From assembly GCF_020165195.1 (NCBI RefSeq), contig NZ_JAIUHR010000026.1, positions 1 to 64,000 on the forward strand: a DNA stretch of 64,000 bases. The letters run 5' to 3'. Below, piece after piece: positions 8,753 through 17,964 of the stretch; position 1 is the first letter of the stretch; each line of letters begins with the position of its first letter. The notes beneath the pieces were generated by a model that had not been told where the DNA came from, ran no database searches, and worked only from the letters and a program-made list of their open reading frames with translations. This DNA is from Mesorhizobium sp. CA14 (GTDB lineage: Bacteria > Pseudomonadota > Alphaproteobacteria > Rhizobiales > Rhizobiaceae). Both the position numbers and the translations under genes were made by a program.

Positions 8753-10309
8753 TCAGCCCTTGCCGACCGGCAACGCGACGAAGCGGTTCGAGTCGTCGCG
8801 GGTGATCTGCATCAGCACGGCCTTGCGGCCGGCCTTGGCGGCATCGGTCATCGCCTTAGAGACGTCGTCGGTGGTGTTCACCTCGTTCGAGTTGATCGAG
8901 GTGATGACGTCGCCGGGCTGGATGCCGCGATCGGCCGCGTTGCTGTCGGGATCGACGTCGGTGACCACGAGGCCCTTGCCATTGTCGGCCTTCGTGACGG
9001 TCAGGCCGAGATCGGCGAGCGTGTCGGGTTTGGCGGCGGGCGCCGACTGCTTGTTGCTGTCGCCGTTCGAGGCCTGCTTGTCGCTCGCGGGCAGCGTGCC
9101 GAGATCGACCTTGACCGTCTCGTCCTTGCCGTTGCGCCAGACGGTGACATCGACCGGTTTGCCCGGCGCGAATGCACCGATCATGCGGGCGAGTTCCTTC
9201 GGCGAGGCAACGTCCTTGCCGTCGACCTTGGTGATGACGTCGCCGGCGGCGATGCCCGCCTTCTTGCCGGGCCCGCCGTCCTGGGCGCTCGAGACCAGCG
9301 CGCCCTTGTCCGACTTCAGGCCGAGCGACTCGGCGATGTCGGAGGTGACCGGCTGAATCTCGACGCCGAGCCAGCCGCGCTGAACCGAGCCGCTCTTCAT
9401 TAGATCCTGGACGACCTGCTTGGCGGTCGAGGCCGGGATGTCGAAGGCGATGCCGACGCTGCCGCCCGACGGCGAGAAGATGGCAGTGTTGATGCCGATC
9501 ACCTGGCCGTTGAGGTTGAAGGTCGGACCGCCCGAATTGCCGCGGTTGACCGAAGCGTCGATCTGGATGAAGTCGTCATAGGGGCCGGCGCCGATGTCGC
9601 GGCCGCGGGCCGAGACGATGCCGGCGGTGACGGTGCCGCCAAGGCCGAAGGGATTGCCGACGGCAACCACCCAGTCGCCGATGCGGACCTTGGAATCGTC
9701 GGCGAAGTCGACATAGGTGAACTTGTTGCCGCCGCCATCGACCTTGAGCACGGCAAGGTCGGTGCGCGGGTCGGTGCCGATCAGCTTGGCGTCAAGCTCC
9801 TTGCCGTCATTGGTGACGACGCTGAAATCCGAGCCTTCCGACACGACGTGGTTGTTGGTGACGAGATAGCCGTCTTCCGAGATGAAGAAGCCCGACCCTT
9901 GAGCGACCGGACGCGGCTGGCCATTGCCATGGTCGCGATGGTTGAAGCGGCGCATGCCGAACTGGCCACCCTGACCCTGGTCGCCAAAGCCGCGGAATTC
10001 CTTGAAGAAGCGGCGCAGCTGGGGATTGTCGGGCAGATTGTCGAAGCCGTCCTGATCGTCCGAGCCGTCGTCGGCCGTCGGCTGGATCTTGGCCTTGACC
10101 TTGACGCTAACGACCGCCGGCGAGACATGCTCGACGACATCAGCGAAGCTCGGCACCTGCGGGGCTTCGACGCGCACGGCATCGGCCAGCACGGGGGCGG
10201 TGCCGGTGGCAAGCGCGCCCGCGCCGACCGCACCGATAACGGCCAGGGACGCTGCAGCCGCCATTAGGCGCTTTCGGGTGCGGGAATATGAATTGGGGGC
10301 AATGTTCAT
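8753..10309 (-). CDS. degP: Periplasmic Do-family serine protease/chaperone (DegP type)
   Basis: A 518-aa HtrA/DegP protease that degrades or refolds damaged periplasmic proteins. The N-terminus is a signal sequence (RTRKR, then a hydrophobic Ala/Val/Gly core ending near ALAT/VLADA). The catalytic triad is visible as His154 (TNNHVVSEG), Asp184 (DPRTDLAVLK) and Ser259 (NRGNSGGPT), followed by PDZ1 (about residues 300-390) and PDZ2 (about 425-515). The ATG at 10309 is preceded by AGAGGAAACG. It follows the cytochrome c maturation operon on the same strand, but a 272-nt spacer suggests its own promoter. The linker around residues 80-135 is rich in Gly, Asp and Gln. Confidence 0.95.
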   Translation of the reverse strand: MNIAPNSYSRTRKRLMAAAASLAVIGAVGAGALATGTAPVLADAVRVEAPQVPSFADVVEHVSPAVVSVKVKAKIQPTADDGSDDQDGFDNLPDNPQLRRFFKEFRGFGDQGQGGQFGMRRFNHRDHGNGQPRPVAQGSGFFISEDGYLVTNNHVVSEGSDFSVVTNDGKELDAKLIGTDPRTDLAVLKVDGGGNKFTYVDFADDSKVRIGDWVVAVGNPFGLGGTVTAGIVSARGRDIGAGPYDDFIQIDASVNRGNSGGPTFNLNGQVIGINTAIFSPSGGSVGIAFDIPASTAKQVVQDLMKSGSVQRGWLGVEIQPVTSDIAESLGLKSDKGALVSSAQDGGPGKKAGIAAGDVITKVDGKDVASPKELARMIGAFAPGKPVDVTVWRNGKDETVKVDLGTLPASDKQASNGDSNKQSAPAAKPDTLADLGLTVTKADNGKGLVVTDVDPDSNAADRGIQPGDVITSINSNEVNTTDDVSKAMTDAAKAGRKAVLMQITRDDSNRFVALPVGKG

Positions 10310-10581
10310 GGATTTCGTTTCCTCTTTCGAAGGGATGCGCTCAGGCGAAGCATCCTCGGGCAAGAGGATTAGAGAGCCGCACATTACGGCGCCATTTCCA
10401 CTACATGAAAGTTTTGTAATGTTGGGATTGGCGACGTGCGCGAGATCACGAGGTTCAAATTGACCAAAGGCCGTACCAACCGAACTCGAGTCTCAGTCGA
10501 ATCGGGGACCAAGACGATCGAAAGCATCAAGCGCACGATAGCCAAGGGCGGTTGCGGTCAATCGCCAAGCTCGGCATGGCG

Positions 10582-11046
10582 CTAGTCGCGCAGCATCTTA
10601 TCCAGCGCCGCCTGTTCCTCGGCGCTCAAGGTGCTGTCCGGCACAGTTCGGCGCGAGCGTGCGCTGAATACGATGAAGATGCCACCTGCGATAAGCAGAA
10701 GCACCGGCGTGCCCCACAAAAGCGCGTTGCGCAGGCTGAAACGCGGCTTCAAGAGCACGAACTCGCCGTAGCGCGAGACGATATAGTCCATCACCTGCTG
10801 GTCGGTGTCGCCGGCGAGGAGGCGCTGGCGCACGAGGACGCGAAGATCGCGGGCAAGATCGGCGTCGGATTCGTCGATTGACTGGTTCTGGCAGACCATG
10901 CAGCGCAGGCCTTCCGACAGCACGCGCGCCCTCGCCTCCAGCGCCGGGTCCTGCAACACTTCATCGGGTTTCACCGCCTGTGCCGCACCAGCGAAAAACA
11001 GCGCCAGCAGCAGGACCAGCGAGGCGAGTGAAAACCTCGCGCTCAT
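10582..11046 (-). CDS. cycL: Cytochrome c maturation thiol oxidoreductase CcmH/CycL
   Basis: A 154-aa membrane-anchored protein of the haem lyase complex. It reduces or presents the CXXCH thiols of apocytochrome c. A signal peptide (residues 1-24) is followed by the family signature LRCMVCQNQSI with Cys49 and Cys52, and a C-terminal membrane helix near 107-126. The ATG at 11046 overlaps the cycK stop as ATGA, which sets the start; the long upstream extension is a frame shadow of cycK. A 19-nt hairpin (cgccatgccgagcttggcg on the coding strand) follows the stop directly, without a clear U-run, and may mark the end of the operon. Confidence 0.95.
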   Translation of the reverse strand: MSARFSLASLVLLLALFFAGAAQAVKPDEVLQDPALEARARVLSEGLRCMVCQNQSIDESDADLARDLRVLVRQRLLAGDTDQQVMDYIVSRYGEFVLLKPRFSLRNALLWGTPVLLLIAGGIFIVFSARSRRTVPDSTLSAEEQAALDKMLRD

Positions 11047-13028
11047 GTCGGGTTCGCCAGGGCTGCGGCCGGCGTTCGCCGCTTTGCCGGCGCGCCAACG
11101 CGCAGGCGACGGTCGAGCAGCGACACGGCCGCCCCCGCCATCATCACCAGCCCGCCGCCCCAGATCAGCGTCACCAGTGGCTTCCACCAGAGGCGCACGA
11201 CGACGGAACCGTCATTGTTCTCGTCGCCGAGCGACAGATAAAGCTGGCTCAATCCAATCGTCCTAATGCCGGACTCCGTCGTCACCGTCTGGCGCACCGG
11301 GTAGAAGCGTTTTGCGGAGGTGATCGCGCCATCGGCGTTGCCGTCGGCGCCCATCAGCAGGAAGCGGCCGCGATCCTCGGTGAAGTTCGGACCTTTCTGC
11401 GGAGAGAGCCCTTCGAAGCGCAGCGTGTGGCCGGAAAGCTCCACCGTTTCGCCGGGGCGCATGGAGAGGATTTTTTCGGTGCCGAAGCAGAGCGTGCCGA
11501 CGATGCCGAGCAAGGTCAGCCCGAGGCCGAGATGGGCCAATGCCGTGCCGAAGACGGAGCGCGGCAGACCGACGAGGCGGCGAAGCATCACGGCCGGCGC
11601 CACGGAGCCGAAGCCGGATTTGACGGCAAGGTCGGTCAGCGCGCCGCCGACCAGCCAGACGGCGAGGCCGACGCCGAGGGCGGCAAAGACCGAAGCGCCG
11701 TCGATGAACAGGCCGGTGACCAGCATCGCTGCGATCGCCGCCGCGAAAGCCGCCATCAGCCGCTGCGAGGCGGCAATGACGTCGCCGCGTTTCCAGGCGA
11801 GCAAGGGGCCGAACGGCACGATCGCCAATAGCGGCAGCATCAGCGGGCCAAAGGTCAGGTCGAAGAACGGCGCGCCGACCGAGATCTTGCCGCCGGTCAG
11901 CGCCTCCAGCGCCAGTGGATAGAGCGTGCCGACCAGCACCGTTGCCGTGGCGGTGGTGAGGAACAGATTGTTCAGCACCAGCGCGCCCTCACGCGAGATC
12001 GGATGGAACAGGCCGCCCACCGTCAGCCGCGAGGCGCGCAGCGCAAAGAGCGCCAGCGAGCCGCCGATGAACAGCGTCAGGATGCAGAGGATGAAGACGC
12101 CGCGCGCCGGGTCAGTGGCAAAGGCGTGCACCGAGGTGAGCACGCCCGAACGCACCAGGAAAGTGCCGAGCAGCGACAGCGAGAAGGTCAGGATGGCCAG
12201 CAGCAAGGTCCAGATCTTCAGCGCCGAGCGCTTCTCCATGACAATCGCCGAATGAAGCAGCGCGGTACCGGCAAGCCATGGCATAAAGGAGGCGTTCTCG
12301 ACCGGATCCCAGAACCAGAAGCCGCCCCAGCCGAGCTCGTAATAGGCCCAGTAGGAACCCATGGCGATGCCGCCGGTCAAAAACATCCAGGCGACAAGCG
12401 TCCAGGGCCGCACCCAGCGCGCCCAGGAGGCGTCGATACGACCCTCGATCAGCGCCGCGACCGAGAAGGAGAAGCAGATCGAGAAGCCGACATAGCCGAG
12501 GTAAAGCATCGGCGGGTGGATCGCGAGGCCAAGGTCCTGCAGGATCGGGTTGAGGTCGCGGCCTTCAATCGGCGCCGGATTGAGACGGATGAACGGGTTG
12601 GAGGTCGCCAGGATGAACAGGAAGAAGGCGGCGCCGATCATGCCTTGCACGGCCAGCACATTGGCCTTGAGCGTCGCCGGCAGATTGTTGCCGAGGACGG
12701 CGACGAGCGCGCCGAAGAAGGTCAGGATCAGCACCCAAAGCAGCATCGAGCCTTCATGGTTTCCCCAGGTGCCGGTGATCTTGTAGATCATCGGCTGCAG
12801 CGAGTGGGAGTTCTCCCAGACGCTCGCCACCGAGAAGTCCGAGCCCGCATAGGCGCTTGCAAGGGCGGCGAAGGACAGCGCGGTCAACGCGAAGCCGGTG
12901 ACCGTGACCGGACCGCCGACCGCCATCAGCCGCTGGTTGCCGGTGCGGGCGCCGACCAGCGGCACCAGCATCTGCACGAGCGACAGCGCGAAGGCGAGCA
13001 CAAGCGCGAAGTGTCCAGTCTCAACCAT
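11043..13028 (-). CDS. cycK: Haem lyase CcmF/CycK
   Basis: A 661-aa polytopic membrane protein that joins haem from CcmE to apocytochrome c. It has many hydrophobic helices and the tryptophan-rich WWD-type haem-handling motif in a periplasmic loop (YYELGWGGFWFWDPVENAS), plus TGTWGNHEGSMLLWVL near residue 85. Length is typical of the family. Its start overlaps the cycJ stop by one base (TGATG) and its stop overlaps the cycL start, indicating translational coupling through the operon. Confidence 0.97.
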   Translation of the reverse strand: MVETGHFALVLAFALSLVQMLVPLVGARTGNQRLMAVGGPVTVTGFALTALSFAALASAYAGSDFSVASVWENSHSLQPMIYKITGTWGNHEGSMLLWVLILTFFGALVAVLGNNLPATLKANVLAVQGMIGAAFFLFILATSNPFIRLNPAPIEGRDLNPILQDLGLAIHPPMLYLGYVGFSICFSFSVAALIEGRIDASWARWVRPWTLVAWMFLTGGIAMGSYWAYYELGWGGFWFWDPVENASFMPWLAGTALLHSAIVMEKRSALKIWTLLLAILTFSLSLLGTFLVRSGVLTSVHAFATDPARGVFILCILTLFIGGSLALFALRASRLTVGGLFHPISREGALVLNNLFLTTATATVLVGTLYPLALEALTGGKISVGAPFFDLTFGPLMLPLLAIVPFGPLLAWKRGDVIAASQRLMAAFAAAIAAMLVTGLFIDGASVFAALGVGLAVWLVGGALTDLAVKSGFGSVAPAVMLRRLVGLPRSVFGTALAHLGLGLTLLGIVGTLCFGTEKILSMRPGETVELSGHTLRFEGLSPQKGPNFTEDRGRFLLMGADGNADGAITSAKRFYPVRQTVTTESGIRTIGLSQLYLSLGDENNDGSVVVRLWWKPLVTLIWGGGLVMMAGAAVSLLDRRLRVGAPAKRRTPAAALANPT

Positions 13029-13468
13029 CAGTTCGTGCTTTCCTGCCAGACGCCCTTAGCCTTCAGGCCGTCGGCGACTTCCTTGGGCATGTAGCGCTCG
13101 TCATGCTTTGCCAAAACGCTGTCGGCGACGAAGACGCCGTCCGGGCCGAAGGCGCCCTCGGTGATGACGCCCTGCTCCTCGCGGAACAAATCGGGCAGGA
13201 TGCCGGTATAGGTAACCTTGACCGATTTCTGCTTGTCGGTGACCGAGAAGGCGACGGTGGCGCCCTGCCCGCGCACGATGGTGCCCTTCTCGACGAGCCC
13301 GCCGAGCCGGATGCGCTGGCCGGGCGGCACACTTGCCGTGGCGAGATCGGCCGGCATGTAGAAATAGGAGGCCTTCTGTCCCAACGCATAGAAGGTGAGC
13401 CCGGCAGCGGCACCGAGGAAAGCCAGCCCCGCCAGGACCACCGACATACGCTTCTGCTTGCGCGTCAT
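13028..13468 (-). CDS. cycJ: Haem chaperone CcmE/CycJ
   Basis: A 146-aa periplasmic haem chaperone with an N-terminal membrane anchor (about residues 8-29) and an OB-fold domain. The haem-binding motif VLAKHDERYMP is intact, with His122 as the covalent haem ligand and Tyr126. It takes haem delivered by CcmABCD and passes it to CcmF. It lies 4 nt after cycH and overlaps cycK by one base. No ccmABC genes are in the window, as is usual for rhizobia, where they are elsewhere. Confidence 0.97.
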   Translation of the reverse strand: MTRKQKRMSVVLAGLAFLGAAAGLTFYALGQKASYFYMPADLATASVPPGQRIRLGGLVEKGTIVRGQGATVAFSVTDKQKSVKVTYTGILPDLFREEQGVITEGAFGPDGVFVADSVLAKHDERYMPKEVADGLKAKGVWQESTN

Positions 13469-13472
13469 TGCC

Positions 13473-14609
13473 TTACTCCGTCGCCGTCACGCCGAGCGAG
13501 GCGGCGAAGGCGGTGAATTTCTTGGCCTGTTCACTGTCCGCGCCAAAGGCGGCGACAGCGCGGCCGAGCGCGTCGCGCGCCTGGTCGGCCTTGCCAAGCA
13601 CGACATAGGAACGGATGAGCCGCATCCATCCTTCCTCGTCGCGGGGATTCTGCTTCAATTTGTCGTCGAGACCGGCAACCATGGTCTCGATCATCGCCCG
13701 CCGGTCCTGCGGCGACATCTGCTGCGCGGCTTCCACCTGTTGCGCGCCGGGACCTTTGGCCGGCGCGGCATCGGCGACAGCAGGTTCCCCGGCCTCGCCA
13801 AGCGCCTGCTGGACGGCGCTGCGCCAGGGCGAATCCGGCGCGAGCTGGCCGAGCATCTTTTGCCAGGCGGCAACGGCATCGGCCTTCTTGCCTTCCTGGG
13901 CGAGGCCCATCGCCAGGTAGAAATTCGCCTTGGCGTTGGCCGGATCGAGCTTCAGGGCCGCCTCGAAGGCTTTCTGGGCGTCGGCCGAAACGATGCCGCC
14001 TGCAGCGCTGGCGATCGCCTCGCCGAGACCCGACTGGCGCACGGCGCTGTCGCCGTCGAGGCGGATGGCGTTGCGGTAGGCGGTCACGGCGTCAGGAAAG
14101 CGCTGCAGCCGAAGATAGATCGGCGCCAGCACGTCCCAGCCCTTGCCGTCCGACGGATTGGCGGCGAGATGGGCTTCGGCGCGGGCGACCAGTTCGTCGA
14201 CCGAGGAATCGGCCGGGTTCTTGGCCAGACGTTCGGCGAGCGGCTGCGAAGGCAGATCGGGAGAGCCGAGCATGCCGTAAAGCCCCCAGCTCAGCAGGGG
14301 AACCGCAAGCACGGCCACGCTGGCGACCCATCTGGCGCTGCGCGCGGGCTTGGGCATTGCCGCGCCGGGTTGCGCAGCCGCGCCCAGACGCAGGATGCGC
14401 CGGCCGATCTCGGCACGCGCCTCTTCGGCCTCCCCGGGCTGGATCAGGCCGCGCGCCATGTCACGGTCGAGCTCCGACAACTGGTCGCGATAGACTTCGA
14501 GATCGTGATCGCCGGCCGGCGACGCGCCTTTCATGCCGCCGGTAAGCGGCAACAGCACCGCCAGGCTGGCACCCAGCGTGAGGATTGCGGCTATGACCCA
14601 GAACAGCAT
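13473..14609 (-). CDS. cycH: Cytochrome c maturation TPR protein CcmI/CycH
   Basis: First gene of cycHJKL. The protein (378 aa from 14609) has two N-terminal membrane helices (MLFWVIAAILTLGAS, and near residue 90), a short loop with the L-x-RDMARGLI leucine-zipper-like part, and TPR repeats in the periplasmic C-terminal half that hold apocytochrome c for CcmF/CcmH. The upstream start at 14654 gives a 393-aa protein, but the family usually begins at MLFW. A start two codons earlier at 14615 is equally possible, and GGAATGGGC precedes the chosen ATG. Confidence 0.92.
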   Translation of the reverse strand: MLFWVIAAILTLGASLAVLLPLTGGMKGASPAGDHDLEVYRDQLSELDRDMARGLIQPGEAEEARAEIGRRILRLGAAAQPGAAMPKPARSARWVASVAVLAVPLLSWGLYGMLGSPDLPSQPLAERLAKNPADSSVDELVARAEAHLAANPSDGKGWDVLAPIYLRLQRFPDAVTAYRNAIRLDGDSAVRQSGLGEAIASAAGGIVSADAQKAFEAALKLDPANAKANFYLAMGLAQEGKKADAVAAWQKMLGQLAPDSPWRSAVQQALGEAGEPAVADAAPAKGPGAQQVEAAQQMSPQDRRAMIETMVAGLDDKLKQNPRDEEGWMRLIRSYVVLGKADQARDALGRAVAAFGADSEQAKKFTAFAASLGVTATE

Positions 14610-14739
14610 GCCCATTCCAATAACGGCAGAGCCCAGTCCTGCCAACACGACCATCGTGCGACGCTTTGACGGCAGGCGCGCCGCCCGGCCTTGATCGAAC
14701 TCAACCCGAGCAAATAATTAGGCAGGCCCGGCTTGTCTT

Positions 14740-15177
14740 CTAGCTCAGCGGCGTCCAGCTGCCGTCGGCGTTGCGGCAGGCGGTGCCGCGCGCGGTGACG
14801 CCCGCGCCGCTTGTATAGACGGTGTGGGTGTACTGGCGGCAATCCTGCGAGCCTACCCGGTAGGGCTGGGCGGCGACGACCTCGCCGTAATGCGAGGAGT
14901 TGTCGCTCTTCCACGTCACCTTCTGGCCACTGGTGTTGTATTCCAGCGCCTTGTATTCCGCTTCCAGGCCCTTGCGCTTTTCGGCATCGCTGAGGCCCGA
15001 ACCGATCGACCCGCCGATAAGCCCGCCATTCATGGCCGAAACGATGCCGGTCGAGACCTTGCCGCCGGTCGGCGGCGTGGAAACAGGCGTGGCAGGAGAG
15101 GTCGGACCACCCTTGCCCAGCGTCGTGCAGCCGGAAACGGCGAGCAGGGCGGAAACGAGCGCGACGCGAATCTTCAT
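14740..15177 (-). CDS. Outer-membrane lipoprotein, 17-kDa surface antigen-like
   Basis: A 145-aa protein with a lipoprotein signal peptide ending in the lipobox AVSGC (Cys17), then a Pro/Thr/Gly linker, a glycine-rich segment (GGLIGGSIGSGLSDAEK) that resembles the 2TM/glycine-zipper of the Rickettsia 17-kDa antigen family, and a C-terminal domain beginning LEAEYKALEYNTSGQKVTW. Two cysteines in the C-terminal domain (QDCRQY and TACRNADGSW) could pair. Related proteins occur widely in alphaproteobacteria with no fixed function; a role in outer-membrane structure is likely. It is transcribed in the same direction as feuQ upstream, 136 nt away. Confidence 0.75.
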   Translation of the reverse strand: MKIRVALVSALLAVSGCTTLGKGGPTSPATPVSTPPTGGKVSTGIVSAMNGGLIGGSIGSGLSDAEKRKGLEAEYKALEYNTSGQKVTWKSDNSSHYGEVVAAQPYRVGSQDCRQYTHTVYTSGAGVTARGTACRNADGSWTPLS

Positions 15178-15313
15178 GCCGACAACCGGTTCTCTTCAGC
15201 GGGATGGAACTGGATGGACTGGGGGCGCGCCATCAGGACGTTTTCATCGCCATAGTGTTGATATTTGTCGGAAATTTGGCCGTTGGCAGCCGCACGCAAA
15301 TCGATAAAAAACA

Positions 15314-16702
15314 TCACTGAAGGCTCCGCAATCTCACCACCACCCTCAAGCCGCCCATGCCGGACCGTTCCAGCGCCAGCGAGCCTCCATACTCGTTGAC
15401 GAGGTCGGCGACAATGGCAAGGCCAAGCCCCGTTCCCGGCTTCGTCTCGTCCAGTCTCTTGCCGCGCTTCAACACTTCCCGCGCGCTGTCCTCGGGAATG
15501 CCCGGACCGTCATCCTCTATAACGATTTCAAACAGGTTGCCGCTTCCCGAAGCAGTGGCGATCGTCACGGCAACGGCGCTCTTTGCCCATTTCATCGCAT
15601 TGTCGAGCAGATTGCCGAGCAGTTCCTCGAGATCCTCGCGCTCACCCGCAAAGACGATCTCGGCCGACGGCAGGGACAGCGTCAGCCCGGTTTGCGGGTT
15701 GAGCTTGCGCAGAACGCGCACCATGCGCTCGATCAGCGGCGAAACCGGCGTGCGGAAGACGACGCTGTCGCGCTGCGCGGCGACACGCGCGCGCTGCAGA
15801 TAGTGGTCGACCTGTTTCTGCATGGAGGCAGCCTGCTCGGCGATCAACTGGCCCTTGGCGCCGCCGAGCGCGCGCCCTTCGTTGATCAGCACGGCTAAAG
15901 GCGTCTTCAGCGAATGGGCAAGGTTGCCGACTTGCGTGCGCGAGCGCTCGACGATGCGCCGGTTGTTCTCGATCAGAGCGTTGGTCTCGCTGGCCAGCGG
16001 CTCGATCTCGGCCGGGAAGCTGCCGTCGAGCCGCTGCGCGGTGCCTTCGCGCACCATGGCCAGCGCGTTGCGGACCCGGCGCAAAGGCTGGAGGCCCAGC
16101 AGAATAGCGATGGCGTTGATGGCGATCATGCCGACGCCGAACAGCGAGAGATAGGTGAGCAGGCGGCGCTGGAAGCTCGCGATCTCCTGTTCGAGCTCGC
16201 TGTGGTTGCCCATGACGCGGAAGCGGGCCGCGCGGTTCTTGGCGTCGAGGACGAACTCGCTCTCGAACACTTCGAGCCGCTCACCCTTGATGCCTTCCAT
16301 CGAATAGCTGCGCTGGAAATTCGCGTTGAAAGGCACCTCCGCCACGCTCGGCGACAGAAGCGAGGTCGTCATCGAGGAGGAATGGATTTCGCCATGCACG
16401 CCTTCGGAGGCAGGCTCCACCGACCAGTACCAGCCGGAATTCGGCTCGGAAAAGCGCAGGTCGCCAAGGTCGGGCGAGCCGGTCAGCGCGCCGCTGTCGG
16501 AAATGCCGACGGAGCCGATCAGGTTGAACAGATGCGCCGAAAGCAGGCTGTCGAAGCCGCGTTCGCTGGCCTGGCGGTAAAGCGTGGTGATGAGGGTGAA
16601 GATGACGACCAGCGTCAGGATCGCCCAGATGGTCGAAAAGGCGATGACGCGAAAGGTCAGCGAGCGCGGCCAGAGCCGCAGCCTTGAAAGCCACGTTCTC
16701 AT
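15314..16702 (-). CDS. feuQ: Sensor histidine kinase FeuQ
   Basis: A 462-aa inner-membrane kinase paired with FeuP. It has membrane segments near residues 18-40 and 182-203, a periplasmic sensor domain between them, a HAMP-like linker, the H box GNLAHSLKTPLAVLIN (His263), and G1/G2 boxes (DDGPGIPED, GTGLGLAIV). In S. meliloti FeuP/FeuQ control ndvA and cyclic beta-glucan export and are needed for symbiosis. The start at 16702 is chosen because the longer form reads through the end of feuP in another frame; it leaves a 22-nt gap after feuP. Name is by homology and synteny with cycHJKL and feuP. Confidence 0.85.
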   Translation of the reverse strand: MRTWLSRLRLWPRSLTFRVIAFSTIWAILTLVVIFTLITTLYRQASERGFDSLLSAHLFNLIGSVGISDSGALTGSPDLGDLRFSEPNSGWYWSVEPASEGVHGEIHSSSMTTSLLSPSVAEVPFNANFQRSYSMEGIKGERLEVFESEFVLDAKNRAARFRVMGNHSELEQEIASFQRRLLTYLSLFGVGMIAINAIAILLGLQPLRRVRNALAMVREGTAQRLDGSFPAEIEPLASETNALIENNRRIVERSRTQVGNLAHSLKTPLAVLINEGRALGGAKGQLIAEQAASMQKQVDHYLQRARVAAQRDSVVFRTPVSPLIERMVRVLRKLNPQTGLTLSLPSAEIVFAGEREDLEELLGNLLDNAMKWAKSAVAVTIATASGSGNLFEIVIEDDGPGIPEDSAREVLKRGKRLDETKPGTGLGLAIVADLVNEYGGSLALERSGMGGLRVVVRLRSLQ

Positions 16703-16724
16703 CGTTGGCTTCAGCGGTTCCGCG

Positions 16725-17390
16725 TCACGCCTCCGGCTCACGCATGCGATAGCCCATACCACGCACAGTTTCGATCATGTCGATGCCCATCTTCTTGCGA
16801 AGCCTGCCGACAAACACCTCGATGGTGTTGGAATCGCGGTCGAAATCCTGATCGTAGAGATGCTCGACCAGCTCGGTGCGCGACACCACGTCGCCCATAT
16901 GATGCATCAGATAGGCGAGCAGCCGGAACTCGTGCGAGGTGAGTTTGAGCGGCACGCCGTTCACGTCGGCCTTGGACGCCTTGGTGTCCAGCCGCAGCGG
17001 TCCGCAGGTAAGCTCGGACGAAGCATGGCCCGCCGCGCGACGGATCAGCGCCCGCACCCGGGCCAGCACCTCCTCGATATGGAAGGGCTTTGTCACATAG
17101 TCGTCGGCGCCGGCGTCGATGCCGGCGACCTTGTCGCTCCAGCGGTCACGCGCGGTGAGGATCAGCACCGGCATCTTGCGCCCGCCGCGGCGCCAACGCT
17201 CGACGACGCTGATGCCATCCATTTGCGGCAGTCCGATATCGAGGACCACAGCGTCGTAAGGCTCGGTGTCGCCGAGGAAATGCCCCTCCTCGCCGTCATA
17301 GGCGCGGTCGACCACATAGCCGGCATCGACCAGCGCATCGGCCAATTGCCGATTGAGATCCTTGTCATCCTCGACGACGAGTACGCGCAT
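16725..17390 (-). CDS. feuP: Response regulator FeuP
   Basis: A 221-aa OmpR-family regulator whose sequence closely follows FeuP of rhizobia as I remember it. Key residues are VVEDD at the N-terminus, phospho-acceptor Asp51 (VVLDIGLPQMDG), KPFHIEEVL, and the winged-helix motif LTSHEFRLLAYLMHHMGD with RDSNTIEVFVGRLRKK. In S. meliloti it activates ndvA and other genes. It sits between feuN and feuQ in the order feuN-feuP-feuQ, all on the minus strand. Confidence 0.92.
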   Translation of the reverse strand: MRVLVVEDDKDLNRQLADALVDAGYVVDRAYDGEEGHFLGDTEPYDAVVLDIGLPQMDGISVVERWRRGGRKMPVLILTARDRWSDKVAGIDAGADDYVTKPFHIEEVLARVRALIRRAAGHASSELTCGPLRLDTKASKADVNGVPLKLTSHEFRLLAYLMHHMGDVVSRTELVEHLYDQDFDRDSNTIEVFVGRLRKKMGIDMIETVRGMGYRMREPEA

Positions 17391-17455
17391 GGGTTGAAGC
17401 CCTATTGTTGGGTAGACGTATAGGCCGATTCCGCCAGCCAGGGAAACGAGAGGGG

Positions 17456-17755
17456 TCAGCCCATCGGGACGACGATTTCCGAGCGGCGCGGACGCTGTCC
17501 ATCCTTACCGGGAACGAGCACGACGATAACGCAGACCTGCTGGCCGCCCCGCGTCGCTTGCGAGGCCTTGGCCAGCGTGCCGCCGTTCTGCGCGGCGACC
17601 TGCTGACCGATGGCGTAGCAATCGTTGGCGGCAAGCACGACCGGCTGGTCGACCGACGGGTCGATGACCGGCATTGCCGTCGTCTGCGACGCAAAGAGGC
17701 CGGCTGCGGCAAGCGCCAGCACTGCTTTGCGGAGATGGAAGCCAAGATTTTTCAT
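17456..17755 (-). CDS. feuN: FeuN-like small periplasmic modulator
   Basis: A 99-aa exported protein with a signal peptide (KNLGFHLRKAVLALAAAGLF, cleaved near residue 27) and a mature part with two cysteines (NDCYAIGQQ and QQVCVIVVLVPG) that may form a disulfide. It ends in a basic stretch and EIVVPMG. In S. meliloti, feuN encodes a small periplasmic protein that restrains FeuQ signalling and is essential because unchecked FeuPQ activity is harmful. Position directly ahead of feuP (65-nt gap), size and export all fit; direct sequence identity to FeuN was not checked. Start at 17755 matches the signal peptide; longer starts do not. Confidence 0.7.
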   Translation of the reverse strand: MKNLGFHLRKAVLALAAAGLFASQTTAMPVIDPSVDQPVVLAANDCYAIGQQVAAQNGGTLAKASQATRGGQQVCVIVVLVPGKDGQRPRRSEIVVPMG

Positions 17756-17964
17756 GATCACGGTTCTAACGCATATGGGCTGAACGTGAAATGAACGGTG
17801 AACGATCGAAAATCCATGCCCGCCATTCCCCTGCGCGTGCCGCCCCAATCCCGGCTTTGAATTCATAGCCGGAAAAACAGTCGATCCGCTACGCTTTTTG
17901 GCCTGCCGATTCCGTGCCCCGCGCTACCTAGTGTAGAAACGCCGGACGGCCATGGGAGGATGCG

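Noticed and set aside
13028..14609. Treating the cycH-cycJ junction as an operon break
   Set aside because: The gap is only 4 nt and cycJ overlaps cycK, so one transcript is far more likely.
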